NCBI GenBank assembly: GCA_944548615.1
Contig: OX155957.1
Location: forward strand, 5,073,376-5,137,375
DNA length: 64,000 nt
From: Micropterix aruncella
Lineage: Eukaryota; Arthropoda; Insecta; Lepidoptera; Micropterigidae
Direction: 5' to 3'
Part shown: positions 23,130 through 34,934 of the stretch, in pieces
Numbering within the stretch: position 1 is the stretch's first letter
Layout of the letters: every line of letters begins with the position of its first letter
The notes under the pieces: generated by a model
What the model was told of the DNA's origin: nothing
The model's input: only the letters and a program-made list of their open reading frames with translations
Databases searched by the model: none
Translations under genes and position numbers: made by a program

Positions 23130-25293
23130 GCCCAGTCAAAAAGAAACAAATTTCGACGTTTGACGTAAATAATTTGTAATAGTTTAAAACTTGGCATAGA
23201 TGTTCTTTGATGTGTACTATGAACCATAATAAAAGTCCTTTACTCTATCTGTTGCGCTCGAGCCGCCATCTTGGAAAAATGGCGCCCCGGTTCAGTTTTA
23301 TGCTCATATCTCGCTAACTTTAGCGATATCAGAAATATGCTTCGTGTAAAAAGTAAAGCCTTTAAAATTCTCTACAAAACTATCATATAGATTTTTTCGC
23401 ATCATCTATTATTAGTATGAAAACAGCCTAGTCAACTGACAACTGATATCCAAGCTGGGGACTTGGTGCAATATTTTGTATGGGAATCCTGCCTTTTGTG
23501 ATTTAAGGCTCATACTTGTCATAATTATTCTTTAGAAGGTTTTGAGCGGATTTAACCCAGAGCTATTAGTTGTCGCATCGCGGTGGCGGGGGGAGTGGGT
23601 TGGGAATTTGATTCCACCGCGCTTCACTTTGAGCCTGTACCTCGTAAACTATAGGTATTAGGGCAAGTGGGATATCATTTTCGAATAACTAAATGATGGG
23701 TAATTCATTTTCGTGGAAAAATACACCCATCCATTAAAATAAAAACATAATATTCAAAAATCACTCAACTTTTTTTTTATATATACGAATTTTACTTTTT
23801 AATCATAAGATATAACTATATAGAAAAAAATATTTTCTGAAAGCCACACTTACTTAGATTATAACAACATATTTTTTGTCGGACCGTCGTTTTAAAAATA
23901 TAGTGAAAAAAAATATAATTCATCGCATGGTAGAGCGGCGCCTTTATAATGTTTTTAAACCTTTCTGTAACAATAAGAGTATGACCAACAGAAACAGAAT
24001 TCTCACAAATGAAACACTTTTTATACGCGTCCGCAGTAAACGCGTCGACATTGATCGACACTACCCAAAATAACACGACAATTGACAACCGAGTTGAGAA
24101 TCAACCGACATTTGACAATCGCTCCAGACCCGCGGTTTGCGACTTGCGTGATGTGAATGCAACCTTGGCATTCCGGGGCATTTTGATAATACTAATAGAT
24201 GATATGAAAAAATGTAAAAAACAGTTTTTTGTAGACAATGTTATAGGCTTTATTTTTATATCATACACGATTTCGATATCGCTAACAGTTCGAAAGGTAT
24301 AAGCAGAAAACTGAATCAGAGCGCCATTTTTACAAGATGGCGGCTTGAGCGCAACAGATAAAAGAATTTTAGTATGTTTCACAGTACGCCTCAATTGTGC
24401 CATCTGTGCCAAGTTTCAAAACATAATTAGTTATTTCCTTCGAACCGACTTTGATCCTATTTGACTTGTAACGTAACGTAAATACGCCGCCCTACCATGC
24501 GATGAATTACATTTTTTTTCACTAACTTTTTATTAGGGCAGTCCAATAAAAATTATATTGCTGTAATCCAGGTAAGTGTGGCTATCAGAATATATTTTTG
24601 ATATAAGGATATCTATTATAATTTAAAAACAAAATTAGACTATGTAAAAAAAAATTTGAGTGATTGTTGAATACTACTAATTATTTTTTCTTTTTCTATG
24701 GATAGGTTTTTTTCTTCCGAAAATGAATTCCTCATTATTGAATTATCCGAAAATGATATCCCACTTGCCCTAACGCCTACACTTTACAAGGAATAGGGCT
24801 CAAAGTAAAGCGCGGCGGAATCAAATTTACCCCCTACTCCTCTTGACACCCGCGCTGTGGCAACCGATGGTTCCTGGGTTAAATCCACTCAGAACCTCCT
24901 AAGGAATAGTTATGCCAAGTATGAACCTTAAATCACAAAAGGCAGAGTTCCCATGCAAAATATTGCACCAAGTCCCCAGTTTGATTGTCAATTGTCAGTT
25001 GACTAGGCTGTTTTTATACTAATAATAGATTATATAAACAAATATATATGACAGTTTGGCAGAGAATTTTATAAGATTTACTTTTTACATGAAGCATATT
25101 TCCGATATCGCTAAAGTTAACGGATATAAGCGAAAATCTGAATCAGGGCGTCATTTTTCCAAGATGGCGGCTCGAGATCAACAGATAGAGTAGAGGACTT
25201 TTAGTATGTTTAACAGTACGCATTAAAGAACATATATGCCAAGTTTCAAACTATTACCAATTATTTCTCCTAAAATTTATTATTTGACTGGGC
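23130..25293. mobile_element. 2.16-kb foldback element with ~800-bp arms
   Basis: Ends GCCCAGTCAAA and TTTGACTGGGC, flanked by TA (23128-23129, 25294-25295). The arm 23130-23930 is the inverted copy of 24490-25293 with perhaps 80-90 percent identity by eye. Between them, 24320-24480 carries a further copy of an arm segment (AAGATGGCGGCT, TTTAGTATGTTT). No transposase is apparent. Open frames at 23816-24412 are short and overlapping. Confidence 0.85.
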
Positions 25294-25504
25294 TATTAGT
25301 GCTATGTCTAAATCGTCCATTTTACACCGCTGCACGACACACCACTCGAGTGAGTACTGAGTGACGACGATATAATACGGTCGCACCACTTCCTAAGAAA
25401 CCACAGCTTTGGTCAACCGAGACAACCGTCCTATCACGACCGTCCTATCACGGCCGCTAAATAACGGCACCGCTTTTTAGGAAACCAGCACTTTAGTTGT
25501 CGGA

Positions 25505-25616
25505 CTCATAGGGGCGAGTTGGCGTAGCTAGACAGTGGACTGTGTTGTCCCTAAGTCTATACGTTCACTCCAGGTTGAAAGATCGATACATATCGTTAAC
25601 ACCTTCTAGGGTCACA
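25505..25616 (+). repeat. Family R 3' end fragment
   Basis: Matches the R 3' portion: GTGGACTGTGTTGTCC, TACGTTCACTCCAGGTTGAAAG. 5' truncated. Confidence 0.6.
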
Positions 25617-26687
25617 AGTTAATGTCATAGTTGTAGATGTATCCGTTGAAGCCATATTGGAGAGGCAAATTCAAAGGTACTTCGTACATATGCATTATAG
25701 ACTGCCATAAGCACATTTATATCAGCAAATGAGAATACAGTAGAATACACTATTTCCTTATTATTATTTAGAATTCAACTTTTTGGACCGTGAACCAAAG
25801 AAAAGAAAATATTTTTGTATTGTTGTAGTAGGTCAAATTAAAAATCAAAACATTCCATCCGCGCATTAAGTTGTTGACCCAGCCATTGCAAAATATTACT
25901 TTAGAGATAATACCGCGAGAAAATTCCTTTTATCTATCAAAATACTAATAAAAGATACACGAGATTGACACGTGAAGGCAAAAACTAAAGAAAAATACTG
26001 TTAATGAACTTAGTTTACTAATATTGAGAGTTTCCGTAATTTCAATTCATTATTTATAGAAAGAATTTTGTTTTCTTTATCATGTCCAAAGATTATGGAA
26101 GATTTACAATATTTTGAATATGACGAGCGACGATATAGATATACTGTAGTGGGTTTTTTATGGATAATTTAGAAAATACGGAATTCTATTAGGTTACAGC
26201 ATTAAAACCAATTTTATAATGAATTAAAACCTTTTTTTACCATTAAGGAATTTCTAGTTTCACAAAATTGATTTTGATATGTCGATCTGTATAATAATTA
26301 AAATATTTATCATTTTTTTTATTATCTATAAAGACTAATATAAAATGTGTCTATTATACTAGATTCATGAGTTATTTGCAATTCCGGACCACATTGCTAA
26401 AAGATTATTTTTTGTTAAATTTTATATTAATTTTTTGAAACATTTTTATTATTTTTATTAATACTTTATACTTCAATTATTAGATTATAAATTGTAATAT
26501 ATTTTTTTAAATAGGTCTATTTTATTTTTGTTTTTATGGATGATGTTATTTATTAATCGGGACAGTTCTTTTTGTCTTTTATTACACTGTTACATTTTAC
26601 ATGACTACTAACTTAATCATTTATATATTTAGTTTGATGCACAGAAACACCGTCTGCCAAAAGTATTTAAGGATCCTTTACGAACCA
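25617..26687. other. AT-rich DNA, no gene seen
   Basis: Very AT-rich; no exon or transposon structure I can support. Confidence 0.6.
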
Positions 26688-28098
26688 CAGTAAAACTCGC
26701 TTATATCGAACCCGCATATAACGATTTCCTGCTCATATCGAACATTTTTTGCGGTCCCTTGAATTTTCCTATGCTGATAGTACTAATTTTTCCGTATTTA
26801 TCGAACCCACTTATATCGAATTCCCGCTTATTTCGAACCAAATTTTCGGTCCGTTGGTCCAAATTTTACCCAGATATATCAAAGATCTTTGAAAAAATGC
26901 CACAATATTCACAATTTTTTGAAATGTGTTGGATAAGAATCAGGAAAAAGACAATGATTACAGGAAATTTCACATTTATAAATGATACACATGTTTTTAT
27001 TGACGTTCAAGTAAAAAAAAAAGTCTGACTAGATATCATTAACTATAAAATTATAGTACAATTAACTTGGACATGACGGAAATTAAGTAATGTACTAATC
27101 ACTTCTTGAAAAGGTCATCAAGGTTTGATTGCTTAGGGTGTTGCGTAGCTGCAGAGATGGTCAGATTCTCTACTTTGTCCAACAACCTGAATATCTCGTA
27201 AATTTGCAAATTCAAAATTATATGAGTCGCTAATAAGAAAAATGTCTGTAATTATGTTTGTCAGGGTTGGTCACACTCACGGGTCAACACCCATCCGACG
27301 GCCTCCACGCATGAAGTAGGACTCTGGCATTAGGGTTAGCTTTCCCTAGGAATCAACCTTCTGGCGCTCCTGGACGGTCTGCGCTCCTTGCGGCATAAGC
27401 CAATCGATTGCGCACTCTGACTAACAGTCGGGGGAGCCTGGAAGCAGTACTGTTTCCTATAGAGCGGGGGTGGTTACGGACCTTACGGCGACTGCTCTTG
27501 AAACGACCATCGGCTACCCGATCCTGGGTGAATATCCGGGCAAAGGATGCCGTGGTCCGCGATAGATTCGGTATACACCGTTTCACCGCTTTGTAAGGGA
27601 GAGGACCGCGCAAGCGACCTCGAACTCATAACCGATCGAGAGACTGGAGTAATCTGGTCGCAATTAGAAGTAAGGGCGTAAGTGTAAGCCCGCTGTTTAA
27701 CGCTCCTGGCTATTACGGGTTGTGGCGGAGCTTGACGGTGGACTGTTTTGTCCAAGTCTTCTGCGCTCACTCTAGGGAGATAGAACGACTAATAGTTAAA
27801 ACTTCTTGAGGTGACGGGATCGCCCGTTGTAGTTGTAAATATGTACTCAAGTTGTAAATATGTTTGTATAAATAATCATATTAATTATTGAAAACGCATT
27901 TCAACCGTAATATTAGTATCCTCTATTGAGATACTGTGAGGCTAGTAGTGCGAAAACATTTATTTCCAATATCATTGATTTTTACTCATTTTCTGACGTT
28001 TACAAGCAAAAATAGAAATTTCCCGCTTATAACGAATTCCCGCTTGTATAGAATTTTTACCCCGACCCCTTAAAACTTGATATAAGCGGGTTTTACTG
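26688..28098. mobile_element. pogo/Tigger-like TIR element carrying a family R insertion
   Basis: Ends CAGTAAAACTCGCTTATATC and (complement) CAGTAAAACCCGCTTATATC, a form recalled from pogo/Tigger elements, with further inner copies of CCCGCTTATA. No DDE transposase frame is visible. A family R copy occupies 27265-27840. Confidence 0.7.
27265..27840 (+). repeat. Family R repeat, near full length
   Basis: Runs from GGTTGGTCACACTCACGG through GGCGCTCCTGGACGGTC, CTTACGGCGACTGCTCTTG, GAGAGGACCGCGCAAGCGAC, and TTCTGCGCTCACTC to GTTGTAGTTG. A minus-strand open frame of 86 codons (27353-27613) is shared in part with other copies. Confidence 0.85.
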
Positions 28099-28597
28099 CA
28101 TTAACTTACTGATTTAGGACATTTTGTTATTGGCAGGCTGAAATACGATAAATTTGCCGCTCATGTACAACAAATCCCTACAAAAGTAAACACGATAGTT
28201 TGAATGAGCCACTTGAATATTATTCCCTCGATTTTATTTTCACTCCGTAACTAATTAAATAACTACTTATAATAGCTAATAATTTAGTAAATACTTCTTT
28301 ATTGAAAGTTTAACTGAATTTTATAAATTAATTAGAATAAGAATGGTATAACAAAAAAAATGCGAATTTTCGTGCTTTATTCATTAATAATAAACGCTAT
28401 AAATACATTATTATGTTAAAATACCGTTAGTGCAAAAACACCATCGTTAAAATATACTAAAAATAATTTTCGGTGGAGGTTTTGATGTTAAAATACGACA
28501 TTTCTTGCCATGCCGTAAGAGGTCGAATCGTCAGTGACTGGCAACTCTGACCGGACGCAAGCGCGGGCGGACGTGGACGCTATATTCCATAGTCTTA
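28099..28597. other. No gene seen
   Basis: AT-rich, then GC-richer at 28500-28590 with no recognisable structure. Confidence 0.55.
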
Positions 28598-28867
28598 CTA
28601 GAATAGACCACACGACCAGCCTAAGAAATCTATAGAGGAATAGAAAGAGAAAGCTACATATGGGTCCCCTCTATCCTTGTTTAGCCGCGCATGCGCTGGA
28701 CATGATTCTGAATTAAAGAATTCCGAATTATTATACTTAATTCAAGGATGATAAACGTGCATGCGCGACTAGACAATGATAGAGGGGGCCCATATGAAGT
28801 TATATCTTTCTATTTCACTATCGCATACACTCACAGTCCACCTTCGTACTCCCGCGGTCTATTCTAG
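28598..28867. mobile_element. 270-bp foldback MITE, TA flanks
   Basis: Ends CTAGAATAGACC and GGTCTATTCTAG between TA dinucleotides. The arms also pair at CATATGGGTCCCCTCTAT against ATAGAGGGGGCCCATATG and at GCGCATGCGC. Arms of roughly 110 bp. Confidence 0.82.
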
Positions 28868-29350
28868 TATGCTGTGCTATTTTCCTATTGATTTTAACAG
28901 ATAAGTTATTTAACTAACTATCAGGTAAGGTTTATTAATAAGCCAAACTAGATTTTGATATCTTGAGATACTATTCCAATATAAAAGAACCCTGAGTGGT
29001 GAGCATAATTTTGGAGGAGGAATCGGATTCTTCCGATTAGAGGAGTGGGGGTTCAGAATCCGGGTGCGCCAAATATTTCAAATATATGGAAACTCCCACC
29101 AACTTTGACGATAATTTAATTTTCAACATCACGCGATAAATTTTCGACTGACATCTATCTACTTTGATTATCGGAACTGATACATTGACATATCTGTTCA
29201 AATAAATCAGTTTGTAATGGGTTTTCACCAGATGTATCATTGTTATATCTTGATAAATTCCAATAATGTGAATCAAATGTTGCTGTTTATGTCTGCGAGA
29301 AGAAAAGTTTGCCGTTTTTTAACAATCAAAATAATGTCGCCCAAAATAAA

Positions 29351-29578
29351 ACAGCCCTGTCGCGGTGAAACATACAACGGGCTATCATAATTGAATGCGT
29401 ATACAAAATTGCGGTTCAGTGCGGTTGACCGTTGAGGAGTCTCCTCGTTGGGAGCCAACACTGGGTGCAGCAGCCATGTCATGGTGAAATTTAGAACGGG
29501 CTATCCTAAAGTGTGTCTGGATGTATGTGATGTTGACCGTGGAAGAGTATCCTCGTCGGGGACCGACCCTGGGTGTAG
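29351..29578. repeat. Degenerate ~120-bp tandem duplication
   Basis: Two adjacent segments share the order: TG-TC-TGGTGAAA-like, AACGGGCTATC, GTTGACCGT, TCCTCGT-GGGA, CTGGGTG. Unknown family. Confidence 0.55.
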
Positions 29579-29739
29579 AATCAGGCCATGCGCACCATAA
29601 ATATGCATTGTCATCGGAACTAAACCAATATGTAAAATTTGAACTTCATAAGTGGAAGGTGTTCTAATTCAGTTTGATAGATTTGACCTAAGTCATAAAC
29701 AAACTAACAAACATTACACGGTAAATAAAAAACTTGTAA

Positions 29740-30130
29740 AAAGAAGCGATCATCCGCTTCGCAGCACATTGCACGCGCGTCACTTCGGCTCATCTTGAAA
29801 GATCCAAACGGTCGACTCGAGTGGTGCTGTTTTACGGGGTCGTAGCTGTAGATCCATGTTTCGTTACCTTTTACTATATTCTACACTAAATGTGATGCCT
29901 CTTCCTTGAATCTGATATGCATGGCATTGCATCAAGTGACGCCTCCGGTTTTTGAGCCTCAGTGAATTTGTATGGGACCCACCGCGAGCACAGCTCTCCC
30001 ACAGCCAAATGATTGCATAGGATTAATTGCACCTTACACATGCCTATGCCTAAGGATGCCCAAATCTCATGGTACATTGCATGCCTGTCTTTTTCTATCA
30101 TATCTGTCATCAGAACGACGAAAACATCGA
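29740..30130 (-). pseudogene. mariner transposase remnant (HTH and start of catalytic domain)
   Basis: Minus-strand translation gives I-E-K-D-R-H-A-M-Y-H-E-I-W-A-S-L-G-I-G-M, then C-S-R-W-V-P-Y-K-F-T-E-A-Q-K (mariner helix-turn-helix region) and, after breaks, G-N-E-T-W-I-Y-S-Y-D-P, the first catalytic-Asp region of mariner where the usual reading is G-D-E. Frame breaks make it inactive. Confidence 0.8.
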
Positions 30131-30510
30131 TGCTGTGCGCCGCATGATCAAAACAGACAGGCATGCAACTTGGGTTGTCGACTACAACGGGCGAGCCCGT
30201 CACCACAGGAAGTTTTAACGATTAGTCGTTCTATCTCCCTGGAGTGAACGTAGAAGACTTGGGACAAAAACAGTGCACCATCTAGCTACGTCACAAGCCC
30301 GTAAGAGGCCAACGCCTTAACGGCGAGATAGCCAGGGATGTTACCTGGCGGGCCGACACTCGCGCCCTTACTTCCAATTATGACCAGATTACTCCGGTCT
30401 CTCGATTGGTTCCGAGTTCGAGGTCGCTTGCGCGGTCCTCTCCCTTACGAAGCGGTGAAACGGGAGACAGGCATGCAATCTACCGTGAGATTTGGGCATC
30501 CTTACACCTA
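30131..30510 (+). pseudogene. mariner HTH remnant split by a family R insertion
   Basis: Plus-strand reading V-R-R-M-I-K-T-D-R-H-A (30133-30168) is interrupted by 30169-30464 and resumes as E-T-D-R-H-A-I-Y-R-E-I-W-A-S-L. It lies head-to-head with the remnant at 29740-30130. Confidence 0.8.
30169..30464 (-). mobile_element. Family R insertion with 14-bp target duplication
   Basis: Flanked by AGACAGGCATGCAA on both sides (30155-30168 and 30465-30478). On its own strand it is 5' truncated in the core (starting near the GGTGAAACGG block) and ends at the usual GTCGACAACCCAAG. This is the pattern left by target-primed reverse transcription. Confidence 0.88.
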
Positions 30511-30715
30511 TGTCTAAGTCCAGGCGCGCACTTGCGGCGTGGCCACGGCGGCCAGGCCGCGGCGGCCAACGAGATACTACGAAATTTATGACAATGCCAT
30601 CGGCCGCGCGCACCTGGCTGCGCGGCTTAGATGCGCGCGGTCGACGGCGATTCCATACATTTCGTAGTATCCGTTGGCCGCCGCGGCCACGCTGCAAGTG
30701 CGCGCCCCGGCTAAG
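30511..30715. repeat. GC-rich inverted repeat inside mariner remnant
   Basis: Arms include GCGCGCACTTG and CAAGTGCGCGC, and GAGATACTACGAAAT / ATTTCGTAGTAT. Separates a plus-oriented and a minus-oriented mariner fragment, giving a larger palindrome. GC content far above the neighbourhood. Confidence 0.8.
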
Positions 30716-30785
30716 GATGCCCAAATCTCATGAACGATTGCATGCCTGTCTGTTTCGATCATACGGCGCACAGCATCCATATTTT
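30716..30785 (-). pseudogene. mariner HTH remnant, third fragment
   Basis: Minus-strand reading M-D-A-V-R-R-M-I-E-T-D-R-H-A-I-V-H-E-I-W-A-S-L. Mirror image of the plus-strand fragment ending at 30510. Confidence 0.8.
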
Positions 30786-30967
30786 CGTTTTTTGACAGCA
30801 GTGGATGCGCGACCTTCTGCTACGGTTTAAACCTGCAATGAGCTATAAATTATCGTCTTGTTTCAATTTAGTTTGAAGCCGAGCGAGGGTCTGCTGAGTT
30901 GTCAAATTACTTTCAAATCGTAATGCAGACACGCATTTTTTAAATGACGCCATAAATTGGTTGTGTT

Positions 30968-31110
30968 AACCCAACACTTTCCCGGCAAGTAGCCAAGGAC
31001 TGAATTCATCTGAACATAATTACGTAAATAAAATCCTCTCTCTGCCAACGGGCGAGCCCATTAGGGCTCCGTTACACAAACGCCTTTGAGCCTCGGGCGG
31101 CTCAACGTTA
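30968..31110. repeat. Partial copy of the 484-bp repeat
   Basis: Matches the CAAGTAGCCAAGGACT...CATCTGAA and GGGCGAGCC...GCCTTTGAGCCTCGGGCG stretches of 13960-14090, with lower identity. Confidence 0.6.
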
Positions 31111-31229
31111 ATAATTGGATAAAAGTATGGCGGAATTTAAATATTATTAATTTAGCTTGTGTATGAGATATTCGAACTAAAATTTCACAATGTGATTTCG
31201 GCTCAACGAGTCATATGTGTACATGTGTA

Positions 31230-31320
31230 GGTACTAATGCGCCCCCAAGTAATCCGATTTCAACCACAATCTTTCCAACTCTTGCCACGACCAAATGATG
31301 CCTGCATACTCGGATCAGAT

Positions 31321-31352
<32 letters not shown>

Positions 31353-31440
31353 ACAGGCAGCCTTCAATATGAAAATAGTTTTGATTGTCTCAGGGTGCTC
31401 AAAATGGATATATTTCAACCGTCTTGATCTCGAAAAATAA
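31230..31440 (+). repeat. Interspersed repeat with (AC)n run
   Basis: Includes TTTCCAACTCTTGCCACGACC and an (AC)n run at 31320-31352. Related to 45950-46110 (+) and 14640-14930 (-). The frame through the AC run is not coding. Confidence 0.55.
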
Positions 31441-32024
31441 TTTTAGAGCGTTCACAATACTTTAACTTCTGATTGTTTGGTGGACCGGGAAAGCAAAATA
31501 AATGATAGATAAAACCAAAACAACCGGCTACCTCTCCCCCCCCCCCTCCTCTTCCTCAAGTTGCATCCCTGTTATAACTTCTTCAATATATTACAAATGT
31601 ATGTATGGGAAATAAATAAATGTGATTAATCACCTTTTAACGACTTCGTTAATCTGCCGTAAAACAAACAGGAATTTTACCGTCCGATATGTGGAAATAA
31701 AACGGAATAAATAAATATGGAACGCGAACTCAATTACTGCAGGCGCACTGATAAAACGAGTGACATGTATTCGTTACGCAGTTAACTCAGAAATATTTAC
31801 ATATAAATATTAATAAAGTCAATGCGGTATGCGCATTTGTTTGTTTTTATGATATAAAATGTATTGCTATGGCCGTGTTCCGATATTTCCAATAATAGAT
31901 TTTAAGAAGACACCGTATGGATGCGCTTTTCTTCTCAGTTTCGTTCTACAAACATGAATTCAATTTTCTTTATGAGAAAACAGTTCAAAATAACAATAAT
32001 CTAATAATCTATACATAATAAATA

Positions 32025-32490
32025 ATAATAATAATAATAATAATAATTAAACGCTTTATTTTCTTTAACAAAAAGGCGAGCTTATTGCCTAAAAGCCATA
32101 TCTTACAGCTAACCTTAACCTAGTGGAATAACATGTTATGCGGTAAAAATAAACTAATAAATTAAATTTTAATCATTAAAATTCAGCAGGAAAACAAAAC
32201 AATAAATTTTAGGAAAACACAAACAATAAACCTATAATGACGCTGGGGACGCAATAGGGAGGAAAAAATAGGGGAAAATAAGGAAAGGTTTATGAGCGTG
32301 GGTTCAAGTGTTCCTTGAGCCTGCGTTTGAAGCAAAACAAACTAGGTGCTATCCTTATACGCGTGGGTAAAGCATTCCAGAGACGGGCTCCACGTACAGA
32401 GAAGGAGTGCGAGAAGAAATCACTACTGTGACTAGGGATCGAGAGCAGTAGGTTGTCTTCAGATCTCAGAGGGCGCCCGTAAGAAGATAG
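32025..32490 (-). pseudogene. Non-LTR reverse transcriptase C-terminus plus 3' UTR and (ATT)n tail
   Basis: Minus-strand translation from 32490 reads S-H-S-F-S-V-R-G-A-R-L-W-N-A-L-P-T-R-I-R then A-P-S-L and F-K-R-R-L-K-E-H-L, the standard LINE ORF2 terminus, with stop near 32295. The 3' UTR contains AGGCAATAAGCTCGCC and ends in an (ATT)n tail (32020-32047 on this strand read). A close relative is at 62120-62560. Severely 5' truncated; abuts a Helitron. Confidence 0.85.
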
Positions 32491-32515
32491 AGGTTAGATA
32501 GAGGAGGAGACTACT

Positions 32516-33058
32516 TCTATATATATAAAACAAAGTCGGGTTTGTTCGAACACTTATAACTCGAGAACGGCTAGACCAATTTTCATGGTATTTGATTTGT
32601 TGTATTTGTCTCCGTCCCGAATAGCAGAATAACTATTAAAAACATTGGAAAATTAACGAAATAGTAAAATAAAAGAAAAAACATTTTCCCATACAAAATG
32701 TTCATGAGTTTCGTAACTGTCAAATATTTACTGTTCATCACGTCAATACGGTAAACTCTCCCCTCAAATTAAAGAAAGTATTTAAATAAGGGTTTCGAAT
32801 CAACAAGATATATCCACAATATTCGGACCACAATTATTATATAGTTTAATTCAATCATGTCATGCTGACATGCGATTGATATACTTAATTTTTGTACTTT
32901 TATGTTTCTTTTTGTGTTATTATCTTAATAAAATATGAGCTTTATATTTATTTTGTATTCATTGCATTACTTCCATAAAATCATAAATTAAGTTTAGCTA
33001 ATCTGTAACACGACATTCATTGACCGTTAGGCCGTACAAAGTTCGCCGGGTCAGCTAA
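32516..33058 (+). mobile_element. Non-autonomous Helitron, ~543 bp
   Basis: Begins TCTATATATATAAAAC, followed by the ACTCGAGAACGGCTAGACC block typical of insect Helitrons as I recall them, and ends CGCCGGGTCAGCTAA (CTRR end). No terminal inverted repeats or target duplication, as expected. No Rep/helicase coding. Confidence 0.75.
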
Positions 33059-33109
33059 AAATAAAAAAATAAAAAAACTCTTCACTGATGGAATTAAAAC
33101 ATATATATA

Positions 33110-33200
33110 AATAAACGAGCTTATTGCCACATGGCAATAGCTGACAACTAACCTTGAAATATCAATAATCTTATAATAATAAAGATTAAAAACAGCACTC
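33110..33200 (-). mobile_element. LINE 3'-UTR fragment
   Basis: Contains GAGCTTATTGCCACATGGCAATAGC, related to the 3' ends at 32070 and 62160. A similar piece, AGCTTATTGTCAAATGGTAATA, lies at 33600-33625 beyond the next element, so the TIR element probably inserted beside or within LINE tails. Confidence 0.55.
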
Positions 33201-33228
33201 AACACCTGCATTTAAAAAAAACACTAAA

Positions 33229-33582
33229 AACACGCTTTTGGTCTATGATACGATATTCACATACACACGGCTATGATACGATATTCCATCATGGAATGCC
33301 AGTGCCTATCTTCCGGCTTCATCATCAGACCTTGAAACCTAATAGTGGTCAAAGTTCATTCCAAGACTTTTCTAACAAGTCCAAACACAGCTATGATACG
33401 ATGTTCCATCATGAAGTTCCAGTTCATATCATCCGACTCCATTATCAGATCAGTTCGACAGTACCATATTATTGTATTGTCATCAGAACTACATACAGCT
33501 GCCAATTTTCATGACGCTACGATACTTGGAAGATGCCATTACATAGTTAGTTACATACAGGTCGACCTAATAAAAGCGTGTT
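33229..33582. mobile_element. TIR element with AACACGCTTTT ends, copy 1
   Basis: Ends AACACGCTTTT and AAAAGCGTGTT. Interior has two degenerate ~115-bp subunits marked by CTATGATACGAT.TTCCATCATG and a unique GGTCGACC-containing end. Copies in opposite orientation at 41251-41630 and 63501-63971. A minus/plus open frame shared between copies is probably incidental. Confidence 0.82.
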
Positions 33583-33837
33583 AAAAATACAAATAAGCCA
33601 GCTTATTGTCAAATGGTAATACCTTACTACTAACCAAATCACGGTGCAATGGTACACGGGCGTGTTGTGGAAATAAAGAATTAACTGCTGGAATGCTAAT
33701 ACCACCGATCGGTGATTTTTCCTGCGTCAACTCGCGGGCAGCCGATCTCCGTATTTATGCAACTATGGAATTATAAGCGAAAAAAATCGCAACGAATGTT
33801 GCTTCTATGTGGAATCTACACATAGAAAGAAGAACAA

Positions 33838-34455
33838 CTAGAGCTGTCGACTACAACGGGCGAACCCGTCACCTCAGGAAGTTTTAACGAAATTTGATCG
33901 TTCTGTCTCCCGTGAGATGAGCGCAGAAGACGTAGGAAGTCCACCGTTAAGTTCCGCCACATGCCCGTAAGAGGCCAACGCCTTATCCGCGAGATAGGCA
34001 AGTATGTTAACCAGCGGACCGACACTCGCGCCCTTACTACCAGTTGCAACCAGATTACTCCAGTCTCTCGACTGGTTACGAGTTCGAGGTCGCTTGCACG
34101 GTCCTCTCCCTTAACGTAGCGGTGAAACGGTGTCTACCGAATCTATCGCGAACCATAGCGTCCTTTACCCGGCTGTTCACCCGCAATCGGGTAGCCGATG
34201 GTCGTTTCAAGAGCAGTCGCCGTAAGGTGAACAACTACCGGGGGCTTTGTAGGAGTACTGTTTCCAGACTCCACCGACTGTTAGTCAGAATGCACAATCG
34301 ATTAACTTACGCCACACGGTGCGCAGACCGTCCAGGAGCGCCAGAAGATTGATTCATATGGGAAACTAAGCGTGGAGGCCGAAGGATGGATGTTGACCCG
34401 TGAGTGTGACCTACCCTGAACCAGTGGGTCCTCGTGGTCAACTCTAACAGGGCCC
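33838..34455 (-). repeat. Family R repeat, near full length
   Basis: Complement of the full R sequence from GTCGACTACAACGGGCG to CAGGGCCCATTAGCTTCC. A 102-codon open frame (34044-34352, +) corresponds to the frame at 27353-27613 of another copy. Confidence 0.85.
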
Positions 34456-34934
34456 ATTAGCTTCCGAAGGAAGGAAGAACAGAAGAAATAACAGTGAGCT
34501 TTGCAGATGACACTGCTATGTTCTGTTCGGGAGATATATGGTGAGACTTTGAGACATTGTTGTATAGTAGTCTTGGGGCTGTAAAGAAATGGGTTTAATT
34601 TCAACCTCCTTAGCCTCAATATCAGCAAGGAAAAAAATGTTTTTTTTTTCAATTAAGTTCACTCCAAATCCTATATACAGGTAAGTTTTAATTAACCATC
34701 ATGATTGAAGTCGGTAAATCAGTACGAGCATAAAAGCAACTTTTAATAAAAAAATGTGGAAAAAATAAAAAAAAATTTGTTAGGAAAAATATAAATTTTT
34801 ATTTTAAATTTTTAAAAATATTACTTTTAAAAATAGCTTTAAAAATGTTAAACGCATCATATAGCAGTAGGTAAAATATGAGAGAATCGAAAATTCAATT
34901 CCGTTAATTTTATCCCAACGGAAAATGTTTAGCA
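34456..34934. other. AT-rich DNA, possible SINE body
   Basis: May include the body and A-rich tail of the SINE whose tRNA-like head is at 34935-35003; boundaries are not visible. Confidence 0.35.
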
